Shown here: positions 10,932 to 18,733 of the stretch, in pieces
Numbering within the stretch: position 1 is the stretch's first letter
Layout of the letters: each line of letters starts with the position of its first letter
NCBI RefSeq assembly: GCF_000422945.1
Contig: NZ_KE383964.1
Span: forward strand, 186,001-250,000
Direction of reading: 5' to 3'
Origin: Daejeonella oryzae DSM 19973
Lineage (GTDB): Bacteria; Bacteroidota; Bacteroidia; Sphingobacteriales; Sphingobacteriaceae
Length of the DNA: 64,000 bases
The notes under the pieces: model-generated
Databases searched by the model: none
Told to the model about the DNA's origin: nothing
Seen by the model: the letters and a program-made list of their open reading frames with translations, nothing else
Made by a program: the position numbers and the translations under genes

Positions 10932-11882
10932 TTATAAAACCGGATAATAAATCTGAGTAATCCATTTGCTGGTATCTTTTATGGCCTTTCTATCCGTAAT
11001 CATCATTTCGTAAGGCATAGCGGGTGAAATTAGTCTGTTATCTTTTACGTATTGCTGAAAAGAATTAAATGCATTCTTAATGGTTTGCGGTCCGCCTTTT
11101 ACCTCTGTTACAAGTAATTTTCCTTCCACCATTTTTGTTATAGATGCATTATTTGTAGAAGGGATTTCTTTGCTTGTAGGAATCGCCACCGTGATTTCAA
11201 AGTCTTTTTTATAGGGTTTGTGAACACTGAGCATGGGTGAAGCAGTTGCCGGTACATTGCCGGATTCAAGAATTTTCCGGAGATCAGTAACCATTTGATA
11301 AACAAAGTTAACATCCGGATATACAGGGCTTATTTTTACCATCGTCAGCAAAATCATATGCTTAACCCTTTCTTGCTTTATAGTAATACCATACACCCGA
11401 TTTTCATGATCAAAAAAAGTTTTTATTTGCTCTAATATGACCTTGAAATTTTTGCTGATCAGGGTTCCTTTTTGATAATTGCTAATTCGTTCCAGAGGAA
11501 ACCGGCCGGCCGGAAAATCAGTTACCAAACTTATATTCATGCTGTCTGTACTCGTGCCTATATAATTCAGATTAGCCTTACTATGTATATTTTTAGTTTT
11601 CAGCAGGATCTGAGCTCCGCTATTTGTTGTTTTAATAAGGTTGTAGCATACAGAATCAAAACAATATTCCGCCATATTATTTCTGCCAGATTTTGCAGAG
11701 CCTTTTTCCGGCCACCATTTTTGCCAGCCCTTTGCAGAACTTAAATACTTTAAAGAATTGAAATCACTCGCTTTGACAATGATATTCTGTTGAACATAAA
11801 TTGTATCAGGAATAAATAGATAAACGCCGGATAAAAAAAGCGCTGTTAGTATTCCGAAAGCTAAAAGTAATTTTCTCATCAT
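10932..11882 (-). CDS. Membrane-anchored SRPBCC/GyrI-like ligand-binding protein
   Basis: This 316-residue protein has an N-terminal hydrophobic anchor (about residues 4-26) followed by YVQQNIIVKASDF and GWQKWWPE, features typical of SRPBCC (START/polyketide-cyclase-like) domains. Its last ~150 residues resemble GyrI-like small-molecule-binding domains, with a VAIPTSKEIP strand, a VTEVKGGPQ stretch and the terminal ISPAMPYEMMITDR...QIYYPV pattern. Such two-domain proteins occur in Bacteroidota, but their ligands are unknown to me. It is transcribed against the SusCD/VCBS cluster and sits between it and the GH65 gene, so it is probably independent of both. Two adjacent ATG codons open the gene; I used the first. 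The fold call is by pattern only. Confidence 0.65.
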   Translation of the reverse strand: MMRKLLLAFGILTALFLSGVYLFIPDTIYVQQNIIVKASDFNSLKYLSSAKGWQKWWPEKGSAKSGRNNMAEYCFDSVCYNLIKTTNSGAQILLKTKNIHSKANLNYIGTSTDSMNISLVTDFPAGRFPLERISNYQKGTLISKNFKVILEQIKTFFDHENRVYGITIKQERVKHMILLTMVKISPVYPDVNFVYQMVTDLRKILESGNVPATASPMLSVHKPYKKDFEITVAIPTSKEIPSTNNASITKMVEGKLLVTEVKGGPQTIKNAFNSFQQYVKDNRLISPAMPYEMMITDRKAIKDTSKWITQIYYPVL

Positions 11883-12048
11883 TTAATAATACCGATAAAC
11901 ATAAACATTCTTATAATCATTAAATGTCCATGCAATTAGAATCTCAAATTAATTATCAGATTTAGATTTTAAAAATAACTATTGGGTAAATATTATTTTC
12001 GGTTGAATATCAGGCAGATTTTTATATTTTTAAATTAAATACCATTTT

Positions 12049-14091
12049 ATGTGTTTATTTAAAAAGCTGCTCGCATCTATATTTATTCTAATTTCTGCTA
12101 ATCTTTTTGGCCAGTCCAAACCGGATGCCTGGAAAATAAAGGCTGATAAAATAAATCCATCAGATTATTATGGAATAACTGTAGCAAATGGTATGATCGG
12201 GATTATTTCTTCTCCTGAACCTTTTAAAGTTAAAAATGTAGTTCTTGCCGGAGCTTATGATCTGTATGGAAGAGGTCGGGTGAGCAATTTTCTGAATAGC
12301 TTTAACCTTCTGAACATGAATTTTGATATTGATGGCAAAAGGCTGGATGCTAAATCGGTAACTAATTTTAGACAGGAACTGGATATGAAGCACGCTTCAT
12401 TTACCACCACTTTTGATTATGCCGATAAGGCAAGCATTAAATATACGTATTACTCTTTGCGTCAACTGCCTTATACAGTTTTAATGGATATTACAGTAAC
12501 TGCAAAAAAGGATATCAATATTTCACCTTCCAGCGTGATGGAAGCTCCGGATGCATTAAAAGAAGTTCAAAATTATTATAACGAAATCGATCGTCCGCAT
12601 GTAACCCTTGCACTATTAACTTCAACAGCAAAAAGCCCCACCGGCAAATTGCAGCTTTGCGCATCCAATACATTTCTGTTTAATGAGGGCCATGGAAAGG
12701 AACCCCGTGTTATTCACGAAATGTGGGATAATAACCTGCATTTAATGAAATTTACAAAAGCTGTTAAAGCGGGGCAAGCCTATCAATTTGCAATTGCCGG
12801 TTCCTCTATTACTTCTGCTCATCACGATGATCCCTTAAATGAAGCGGAGCGTTTAACCATTTTTGCCAAACTGGAAGGCCGTGACCGATTATTGAAATTC
12901 CACAATCAGGCTTGGGACGAACTCTGGAAAAGTGATATTCAAATAGAAGGCGATGCGCAGGCACAGCAGGATGTTCATAGCATGCTGTACCATTTATATT
13001 CTTTCTCACGTGCGGGTACTGATTTATCACCTTCTCCGATGGGACTTTCAGGATTGGGTTATAACGGTCATGTTTTCTGGGATACCGAAGTATGGATGTT
13101 TCCGGCATTGCTGGTGCTGCAGCCTGAAATAGCTCATTCACTGATTGAATACCGTTACCGCCGACTGGATGCGGCTAAGCGAAATGCATTTGCACATGGA
13201 TTTAAAGGTGCAATGTTTCCCTGGGAAAGTGCTGATTCTGGAGTTGAGGAAACGCCCGTATGGGCATTAAGTGGTCCTTTTGAACACCACATAACGGCCT
13301 GTGTGGGTTTGGCAGCCTGGAATTATTATAGCGTAACACAGGATAAAGAATGGCTTCGGGAAAAAGGCTGGCCAATTTTATCAGCTACCGCCGATTTTTG
13401 GGCCAGTAGAGTAGAGCGTAATGGTCCCGGGCATTACGACATAAAAAATGTGGTGGCTGCCGATGAGTGGGCAGAGAATGTGGATAATAATGCTTTCACA
13501 AATGCCTCTGCTAAAGTAAATCTGCAGAATGCAGCAGCTGCTGCAAAGATTTTAGGATTACCCGCTGACAGCGACTGGGTGCATGTAGCACAAAATATTC
13601 CCATTTTAAAAATGGCTAACGGAGTAACCCAGGAACATGCAACTTACAAAGGAGAAGGAATTAAACAGGCCGATGTTAATTTACTGCCCTATCCTTTGGG
13701 AGTAATTACAGATCCGGATCAGATCAGAAAAGATTTGGAATATTATGAAACACGGGTTCCGGATGAAGGAACTCCAGCCATGACACAGGCAATTTTTACG
13801 CTTCTTTATGCTCGGTTGGGTGATGGAGAAAAGGCGCATCATTTTTTTAAGGATTCCTATGAACCCAATCTAAATCCGCCTTTCAGAGTAATTGCAGAAA
13901 CCAAAGGCGGAACCAACCCTTACTTTGCCACCGGTGCCGGCGGAATAATACAGAGTTTACTAATGGGATTTGGTGGTCTGGATATTACTCCCCAGGGAAT
14001 TGTTCAGAAAAAAGGCACATTGCCGAAAGCCTGGAAATCACTAAAAATTACCGGAGCAGGACTTGAGAAAAAAACGTATATTGTTAAATAA
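12049..14091 (+). CDS. Secreted GH65-like glycosidase (ATHL1/PGGHG type)
   Basis: This 680-residue exported enzyme has a signal peptide ending near NLFGQ. The (alpha/alpha)6-barrel signatures of GH65 are present: GHVFWDTEVWMFP (about residues 341-353), an FPWESADSG stretch (near 392), and ADEWAENVDNN (near 471), where E473 is the likely catalytic acid. The WESADSG motif and the layout resemble the acid-trehalase-like/ATHL1 group, whose characterised human member is a protein-glucosylgalactosyl-hydroxylysine glucosidase. Other GH65 members are maltose, trehalose or kojibiose phosphorylases, but those are usually cytosolic and about 750-800 residues long. Release of an alpha-linked glucose in the periplasm is therefore the best guess; the exact linkage is not determinable. 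It is followed by a small membrane protein 18 bp downstream. Confidence 0.75.
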   Translation: MCLFKKLLASIFILISANLFGQSKPDAWKIKADKINPSDYYGITVANGMIGIISSPEPFKVKNVVLAGAYDLYGRGRVSNFLNSFNLLNMNFDIDGKRLDAKSVTNFRQELDMKHASFTTTFDYADKASIKYTYYSLRQLPYTVLMDITVTAKKDINISPSSVMEAPDALKEVQNYYNEIDRPHVTLALLTSTAKSPTGKLQLCASNTFLFNEGHGKEPRVIHEMWDNNLHLMKFTKAVKAGQAYQFAIAGSSITSAHHDDPLNEAERLTIFAKLEGRDRLLKFHNQAWDELWKSDIQIEGDAQAQQDVHSMLYHLYSFSRAGTDLSPSPMGLSGLGYNGHVFWDTEVWMFPALLVLQPEIAHSLIEYRYRRLDAAKRNAFAHGFKGAMFPWESADSGVEETPVWALSGPFEHHITACVGLAAWNYYSVTQDKEWLREKGWPILSATADFWASRVERNGPGHYDIKNVVAADEWAENVDNNAFTNASAKVNLQNAAAAAKILGLPADSDWVHVAQNIPILKMANGVTQEHATYKGEGIKQADVNLLPYPLGVITDPDQIRKDLEYYETRVPDEGTPAMTQAIFTLLYARLGDGEKAHHFFKDSYEPNLNPPFRVIAETKGGTNPYFATGAGGIIQSLLMGFGGLDITPQGIVQKKGTLPKAWKSLKITGAGLEKKTYIVK

Positions 14092-14109
14092 AAATATCAT
14101 CCAAAAAAC

Positions 14110-14649
14110 TTGAAAAAAGGAGTTTCTATATTGTTATTAGGATTTTTCCTGTTTAATATAATAGGCTATAAGCTTTTTTTCTACTATCAGATTGCCGTAG
14201 CTGATTCCCGGATGCAAAGTAAAATTGAAACGATGCATGAAACGGATAGGAGCCTATTTACAATCAAAATTCCTATCAGATTACCCTACCATACGGACTG
14301 GAAAGATTTTGAGTCTATAGAAGGGGAGATGACGTATAAAAATACAACCTATAAATACGTTAAACGGAAGGTACTTCGAGATACATTGATATTGTTATGT
14401 GTAAACCATCAGGAGAAATCCCTCATTCAAAAAAATAGTGACGATTATTTTAAAAAGGTAAATGATCTGAATACTGATAAATCCAAACAGGTTTTAAAGC
14501 AAAGTAAAGATGATTTTTTTGAGAAATCTGTAAAACTGTCTTTTCCAGATTATCCTATCATCCTTTTTGATCATTCTCTTTTCAGCAGAGTTCTGAAAAC
14601 CTCCACATACAAATCTTCGATAGAAATGCCGCCCGATCACTTAAGCTGA
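14110..14649 (+). CDS. Hypothetical single-span membrane protein
   Basis: I do not recognise a function for this 179-residue protein. It begins with a TTG codon at 14110, giving a positively charged MKKGVS start followed by a hydrophobic segment (about residues 5-28) that looks like a signal anchor. No ATG is available before the hydrophobic stretch, which is why TTG is chosen. The remainder is soluble, rich in Lys, Asp and Ser, with a predicted extracytoplasmic face. It lies 18 bp after the GH65 gene and 55 bp before the first haloperoxidase-like gene, all on the same strand, so it may belong to the same operon. No motif, repeat or cysteine pattern points to an activity. Confidence 0.6.
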   Translation: MKKGVSILLLGFFLFNIIGYKLFFYYQIAVADSRMQSKIETMHETDRSLFTIKIPIRLPYHTDWKDFESIEGEMTYKNTTYKYVKRKVLRDTLILLCVNHQEKSLIQKNSDDYFKKVNDLNTDKSKQVLKQSKDDFFEKSVKLSFPDYPIILFDHSLFSRVLKTSTYKSSIEMPPDHLS

Positions 14650-14704
14650 TCCTTATCTGGCTGTTTCAGCCCCTTATTTCTTATCTATAACTTAATTTAT
14701 TTGT

Positions 14705-16030
14705 ATGCATCGCTTTCTATTATGGATTGCAGGCTTGTGTATTTTATTTACGGCCTGTTCTAAATCCGATTATAAATCATTTACCTCAGATCCTGCCCTG
14801 TATCGTGTAACTGTTAAAAAACTGAACGATATCGTTTTAGAGAATAATTTTCCACCTGTAATTGCTTCACGAAATTATGCTTACGCAAATATTGCAGCGT
14901 ATGAAGTGATTGCAGCCGGAAATCCTCAAAAATTTCATTCTCTGGCCGGACAGATTAAACATTTAACGCCCGTTCCTAAACCGGTTTTACCTGAAATTGA
15001 TTTTCATTTCGCTTCGCTTCTGGCTTTTTGTACGGTTGGCAACGCCGTTACTTTTCCAGAAGGAAGTATGGATTTATATGTTGAGGATTTAAAAGAAAGG
15101 GTAAAAAATGCCGGAATGCCTTCTGATGTTTTTAAGCAGTCGGTTGAATATGCCGATACGGTTTCCAAACATATAATGAATTGGAGTAAGGGAGATAATT
15201 ATTTACAAACCCGTTCTGCCAGCAAATTTACCGTAAAAACAGAAGATGGTCGCTGGATTCCAACTCCGCCAATGTATTCACAGGCACTTGAACCTCATTG
15301 GAAAGAAATTCGTCCGATGGTATTAGATTCTGCTGCTCAAATTATCCCGCCGGCGCCACCGGTTTACAATATGAAGGATACAACAAGTCAGTTTTATAAA
15401 AACGCGTTGGAAGTAAAAATAATTGGAGATAGTTTGGATGAGGAGCAAAAGCATATTGCCGATTTCTGGGATGATAACCCTTTCCGTTTAAACGTGATTG
15501 GCCATGTAATGTATGCCACCAAAAAATTCTCTCCCGGCGGGCATTGGATGAATATTGTTGGAATTGCTACAGAAAGTCAAAAATCAGATTTTAACACAAC
15601 GGTAAGCATTTATACAGAAGCGTCCATTGCATTGTTTGATGGTTTTATCAGTTGCTGGCACACAAAATTTACAACCAATTACGTGCGACCTGAAACGGTG
15701 ATTAATAAGCATTTGGATTCAGACTGGCGCACATATCTTCAAACTCCGCCTTTTCCGGAATACAGCAGTGGCCACGCCGTAATTTCATCGGCCACAGCCG
15801 AAATATTAACCGCAAGATTGGGGGATAATATTGCTTTCCGCGATACGTCAGAGGCTGAATTTGGTATCGCAGACAGAGAATTTAAATCATTCAGGGCGGC
15901 TGCAGCGGAAGCGGGAATGTCAAGAGTTTATGGCGGAATTCATTATACTAATTCGTGCTTAATGGGCACAGAACAAGGTAAACAGGTTGCCGGAATTATT
16001 TTGAGCCGGCTTAAACTAAAAAAAATATAG
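14705..16030 (+). CDS. Vanadium-dependent haloperoxidase/PAP2-superfamily lipoprotein (1)
   Basis: This 441-residue protein has a lipobox ending LFTAC and so is probably anchored in the periplasm or at the surface. The C-terminal half carries the full vanadate/phosphate-binding signature of the PAP2/vanadium-haloperoxidase superfamily: K321-x6-R328-P329, S355-G356-H357 and S406-R407-x5-H413. H413 would be the residue that covalently coordinates vanadate in a haloperoxidase, or the nucleophile in an acid phosphatase. The upstream helices (for example FWDDNPFRLN and GHWMNI) fit the bacterial haloperoxidase-like group better than small membrane PAP2 phosphatases. A close functional relative lies two genes downstream, with an outer-membrane barrel between them. 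Whether it uses halide/peroxide or hydrolyses phosphate cannot be decided from the sequence. Confidence 0.85.
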   Translation: MHRFLLWIAGLCILFTACSKSDYKSFTSDPALYRVTVKKLNDIVLENNFPPVIASRNYAYANIAAYEVIAAGNPQKFHSLAGQIKHLTPVPKPVLPEIDFHFASLLAFCTVGNAVTFPEGSMDLYVEDLKERVKNAGMPSDVFKQSVEYADTVSKHIMNWSKGDNYLQTRSASKFTVKTEDGRWIPTPPMYSQALEPHWKEIRPMVLDSAAQIIPPAPPVYNMKDTTSQFYKNALEVKIIGDSLDEEQKHIADFWDDNPFRLNVIGHVMYATKKFSPGGHWMNIVGIATESQKSDFNTTVSIYTEASIALFDGFISCWHTKFTTNYVRPETVINKHLDSDWRTYLQTPPFPEYSSGHAVISSATAEILTARLGDNIAFRDTSEAEFGIADREFKSFRAAAAEAGMSRVYGGIHYTNSCLMGTEQGKQVAGIILSRLKLKKI

Positions 16031-16063
16031 AATTCTGCATCTGGTAATATTAAATAGATTGAT

Positions 16064-16993
16064 ATGTATTACACTAAAAATATAAGGATTTTGATCCTAC
16101 TGATCTTAGTAAATATCCCTTTGCTGAGTAAATCACAAACAGAACAGGATGCCTTGATGATGCCCCAACGGAATTTATGCGTTGCAGGTATTGTGGGATA
16201 TTCCAGCTGGACCAATTATTACGAAGGAACTTTTAAAAGAGACAATGCCAATATTGGGCGCCTGTCAACTACATCTGCTATGCTGGGATTAAATTATGGA
16301 CTCAATAAAAATGTAAATTTAATTGCCTCGCTGCCCTATGTATCTACCAAAGCATCACAGGGAACTTTGAGTGGTTTAGAGGGATTTCAAGATCTGGCAC
16401 TATATGTAAAATGGCGGCCCATTCAAAAGCAGTTGGGTAAACAAAATATTTCCTTATTTGGAGTGGGTGGCTTTTCTACCCCTTCAAATGATTATAATAT
16501 TGATTTTTTGCCTATGTCGGTAGGTCTGGGAAGTACAATGTTAAGTGCAAGAATGATAGTTGATATTCAGAGGAATAAGTTTTATTCGACGATATCTGCC
16601 GGATACTTATTAAGGGGCAATGTTAAAATAGACCGCCCGGCGTATTATACAAACCGTCAGATTAATTCTAATGAAGTTGAGATGCCCAATGTGGGTAGCT
16701 TTCAGTTCAGAACCGGCTACCGGTCCTCAAAATTAATTGCAGAGGCCTCTTTAGTAAATATGACCACCCTTGGCGGTTTTGATATACGGAAAAATGATAT
16801 GCCCTTTGTAAGTAATAAAATGAATGCTACCAGCGCTGGGGTAGAAGCTAAATATTATCCTGTAAATAATACTCTTGGATTGAATGCATCCGTATGGCAT
16901 ACGTTAGAAGGTCGGAATGTAGGTCAGTCTACAGGATATTCTGCGGGCATACTTTATACAATCAATTTTAAATCAAAAACTATCGCTAAATAA
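16064..16993 (+). CDS. Outer-membrane beta-barrel (transporter-like) protein
   Basis: This 309-residue exported protein has a signal peptide (about residues 1-25, ending near LSKSQ). The mature part is a run of short amphipathic beta-strands with Gly/aromatic turns, for example GLNYGLNKNVNLIASLPYVS and DLALYVKWRPI, and it ends in a strand (YSAGILYTINF). This matches the broad family of Bacteroidota outer-membrane transporters or meta-pathway phenol-degradation-type barrels. It starts 33 bp after one haloperoxidase-like lipoprotein gene and ends 5 bp before another, so the three are almost certainly co-transcribed. A barrel serving as a pore or assembly partner for the two lipoproteins is inferred only from that order; the substrate is unknown. 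Confidence 0.7.
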   Translation: MYYTKNIRILILLILVNIPLLSKSQTEQDALMMPQRNLCVAGIVGYSSWTNYYEGTFKRDNANIGRLSTTSAMLGLNYGLNKNVNLIASLPYVSTKASQGTLSGLEGFQDLALYVKWRPIQKQLGKQNISLFGVGGFSTPSNDYNIDFLPMSVGLGSTMLSARMIVDIQRNKFYSTISAGYLLRGNVKIDRPAYYTNRQINSNEVEMPNVGSFQFRTGYRSSKLIAEASLVNMTTLGGFDIRKNDMPFVSNKMNATSAGVEAKYYPVNNTLGLNASVWHTLEGRNVGQSTGYSAGILYTINFKSKTIAK

Positions 16994-16998
16994 ATACC

Positions 16999-18543
16999 AT
17001 GAAAAGAATTATAATTAACCTCATTTATGGTATATGCTTATTAAGTATATTATCATGCAATAAAGATATAATTGAAATCAATTCTAATTATGAAGCACTG
17101 CAGCCATCTAAATTAGATTTGGACGCAGGCAACTGGAAACCTTTTATTGTAGCCTCGTCAGCAGAATTTCCTGTACCCTCACCAGAAGCTGTTAATTCTG
17201 AGGCCTATCAGAATGAATTAAAAGATTTAAAGACACTATCTTCAAATTTAAGCGAGGAACAGAAAAGTATCATTAATTACTGGAAGGTGGGTAGTGTTTT
17301 AAGATGGAATGAAATTATGCGGGAGCTGGTAGCAAAGCATAATTTACCGCCTTATCAAAATCAGGATGGAACGTATCCGGTTCCCAGTGCTGCTAATCCA
17401 TTCGCTTATCCGGAGTTTCCTTTTTCAACTCCGCCCTATGCGGCACGGGCGTATGCGTATGTAAGCATTGCTCAATATGATGCTTTAATTATGGCCTGGA
17501 AATTTAAAACTCAATTTAACCGGCCCGCGCCTTATAAAACAGATGCAAGTATAATGGTGAGTATTCCTAAAAGTGAACTCTCATCTTATCCTTCTGAGGA
17601 TGCAGTGATTGCAGGAGCGTCTTTTGAACTAATGAAATTATTATTCCCGGCGGATATAGAGCTTATCTCCAAAATGGCACAGGATGAAAAAAATTACCGT
17701 TTATGGAGTGGAGCTAATGTGAAAAGTGATATCTCTGCCGGAGATTCACTGGGAAGATGGGTTGCACGGAAAGTTATACAGCGGGCAAAAACAGACGGGA
17801 TGGGTGTTGCCGGCGGAAGTCCGGCTATCTGGAAACAACTGGAGGATGATTGTGTAGCGAGAGGAGAAACACCATGGCTATCTCTTGAATCGCCAAAAAG
17901 ACCACCAATGCTTCCGGTTTTTGGAAATGTTAAACCTGTACTGTTCGAGGCTTCATTGGTTCCTTCCTTAAGAGCTGTTCCGCCTCCTCCAACCAACAGC
18001 GACCAAATGCGAAAAGAGCTGGATGAAGTTTTAAATTTTACTCAAAATCCTACAAAGGAACGCATGAGAATAATTAATTTTTGGGCTGATGGGGCCGGTA
18101 CGTATACCCCGCCCGGGCATTGGAATGCTATAGCAACTGAAGAATTTATAAAAAATCAATATAGTGAAGTGCGCTGGGCCCGTAATTATGCTTTATTAAA
18201 TGCCGCTATGATGGACGGAGCAATTGTTTGCTGGAATACCAAGAATTATTATTTTAATCCTCGTCCCTGCCAGTTAAATCCGGCTATTAAAACACTTACA
18301 GGTTTGCCCAATTTTCCGGCATATATTTCCGGTCATTCCACTTTTAGCGGTGCAGCAGCAACAATTCTGGGCTATTTATTCCCGCAGCGCAGGACTGATT
18401 TTGAGGCAATGGCTCTTGAAGCTTCTAACTCGAGAATGTATGGGGGCATTCATTATCGTGCAGATTGTGAACAGGGCTTAGTTACCGGTAAAAAAGTTGG
18501 TGACTTTGCGGTAGCCAGGGCACAGATCGATGGTGCGAATTAA
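16999..18543 (+). CDS. Vanadium-dependent haloperoxidase/PAP2-superfamily lipoprotein (2)
   Basis: This is a second haloperoxidase-like lipoprotein, 514 residues, with lipobox LSILSC near residue 20. The complete PAP2/vanadium-haloperoxidase signature is visible: K415-x6-R422-P423, S444-G445-H446, and S478-R479-x5-H485 followed three residues later by Asp489. It is longer than the first copy and differs through most of its N-terminal half, so the two are ancient rather than recent duplicates. It begins 5 bp after the outer-membrane barrel gene. A strong hairpin with a T-run follows at 18577 and closes the transcription unit. Peroxidase versus phosphatase activity is unresolved; lipid anchoring suggests action outside the cytoplasmic membrane. 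Confidence 0.85.
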   Translation: MKRIIINLIYGICLLSILSCNKDIIEINSNYEALQPSKLDLDAGNWKPFIVASSAEFPVPSPEAVNSEAYQNELKDLKTLSSNLSEEQKSIINYWKVGSVLRWNEIMRELVAKHNLPPYQNQDGTYPVPSAANPFAYPEFPFSTPPYAARAYAYVSIAQYDALIMAWKFKTQFNRPAPYKTDASIMVSIPKSELSSYPSEDAVIAGASFELMKLLFPADIELISKMAQDEKNYRLWSGANVKSDISAGDSLGRWVARKVIQRAKTDGMGVAGGSPAIWKQLEDDCVARGETPWLSLESPKRPPMLPVFGNVKPVLFEASLVPSLRAVPPPPTNSDQMRKELDEVLNFTQNPTKERMRIINFWADGAGTYTPPGHWNAIATEEFIKNQYSEVRWARNYALLNAAMMDGAIVCWNTKNYYFNPRPCQLNPAIKTLTGLPNFPAYISGHSTFSGAAATILGYLFPQRRTDFEAMALEASNSRMYGGIHYRADCEQGLVTGKKVGDFAVARAQIDGAN

Positions 18544-18576
18544 ATAACTGAGTATAGAACTTAATTTGAAACTTTT

Positions 18577-18624
18577 AAATAACTCCGTTCATGGAATCAT
18601 ATCTGTGATTGGAGTTATTTTTTA
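18577..18624 (+). terminator. Rho-independent terminator closing the haloperoxidase operon
   Basis: A 10-bp outer stem (18577-18586 with 18611-18620) encloses an inner 5-bp stem (18595-18599 with 18606-18610), and a run of seven T residues begins in the last arm. Confidence 0.8.
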
Positions 18625-18733
18625 GTGGCTTATTGAATCTATAGTGGTATTTCTTTTGGATTTTGATCGTTATCAGTACTCAAGCTTATGAAATAATTCT
18701 GTTATCTTAACCATACTATTTAAAACTACCGTA

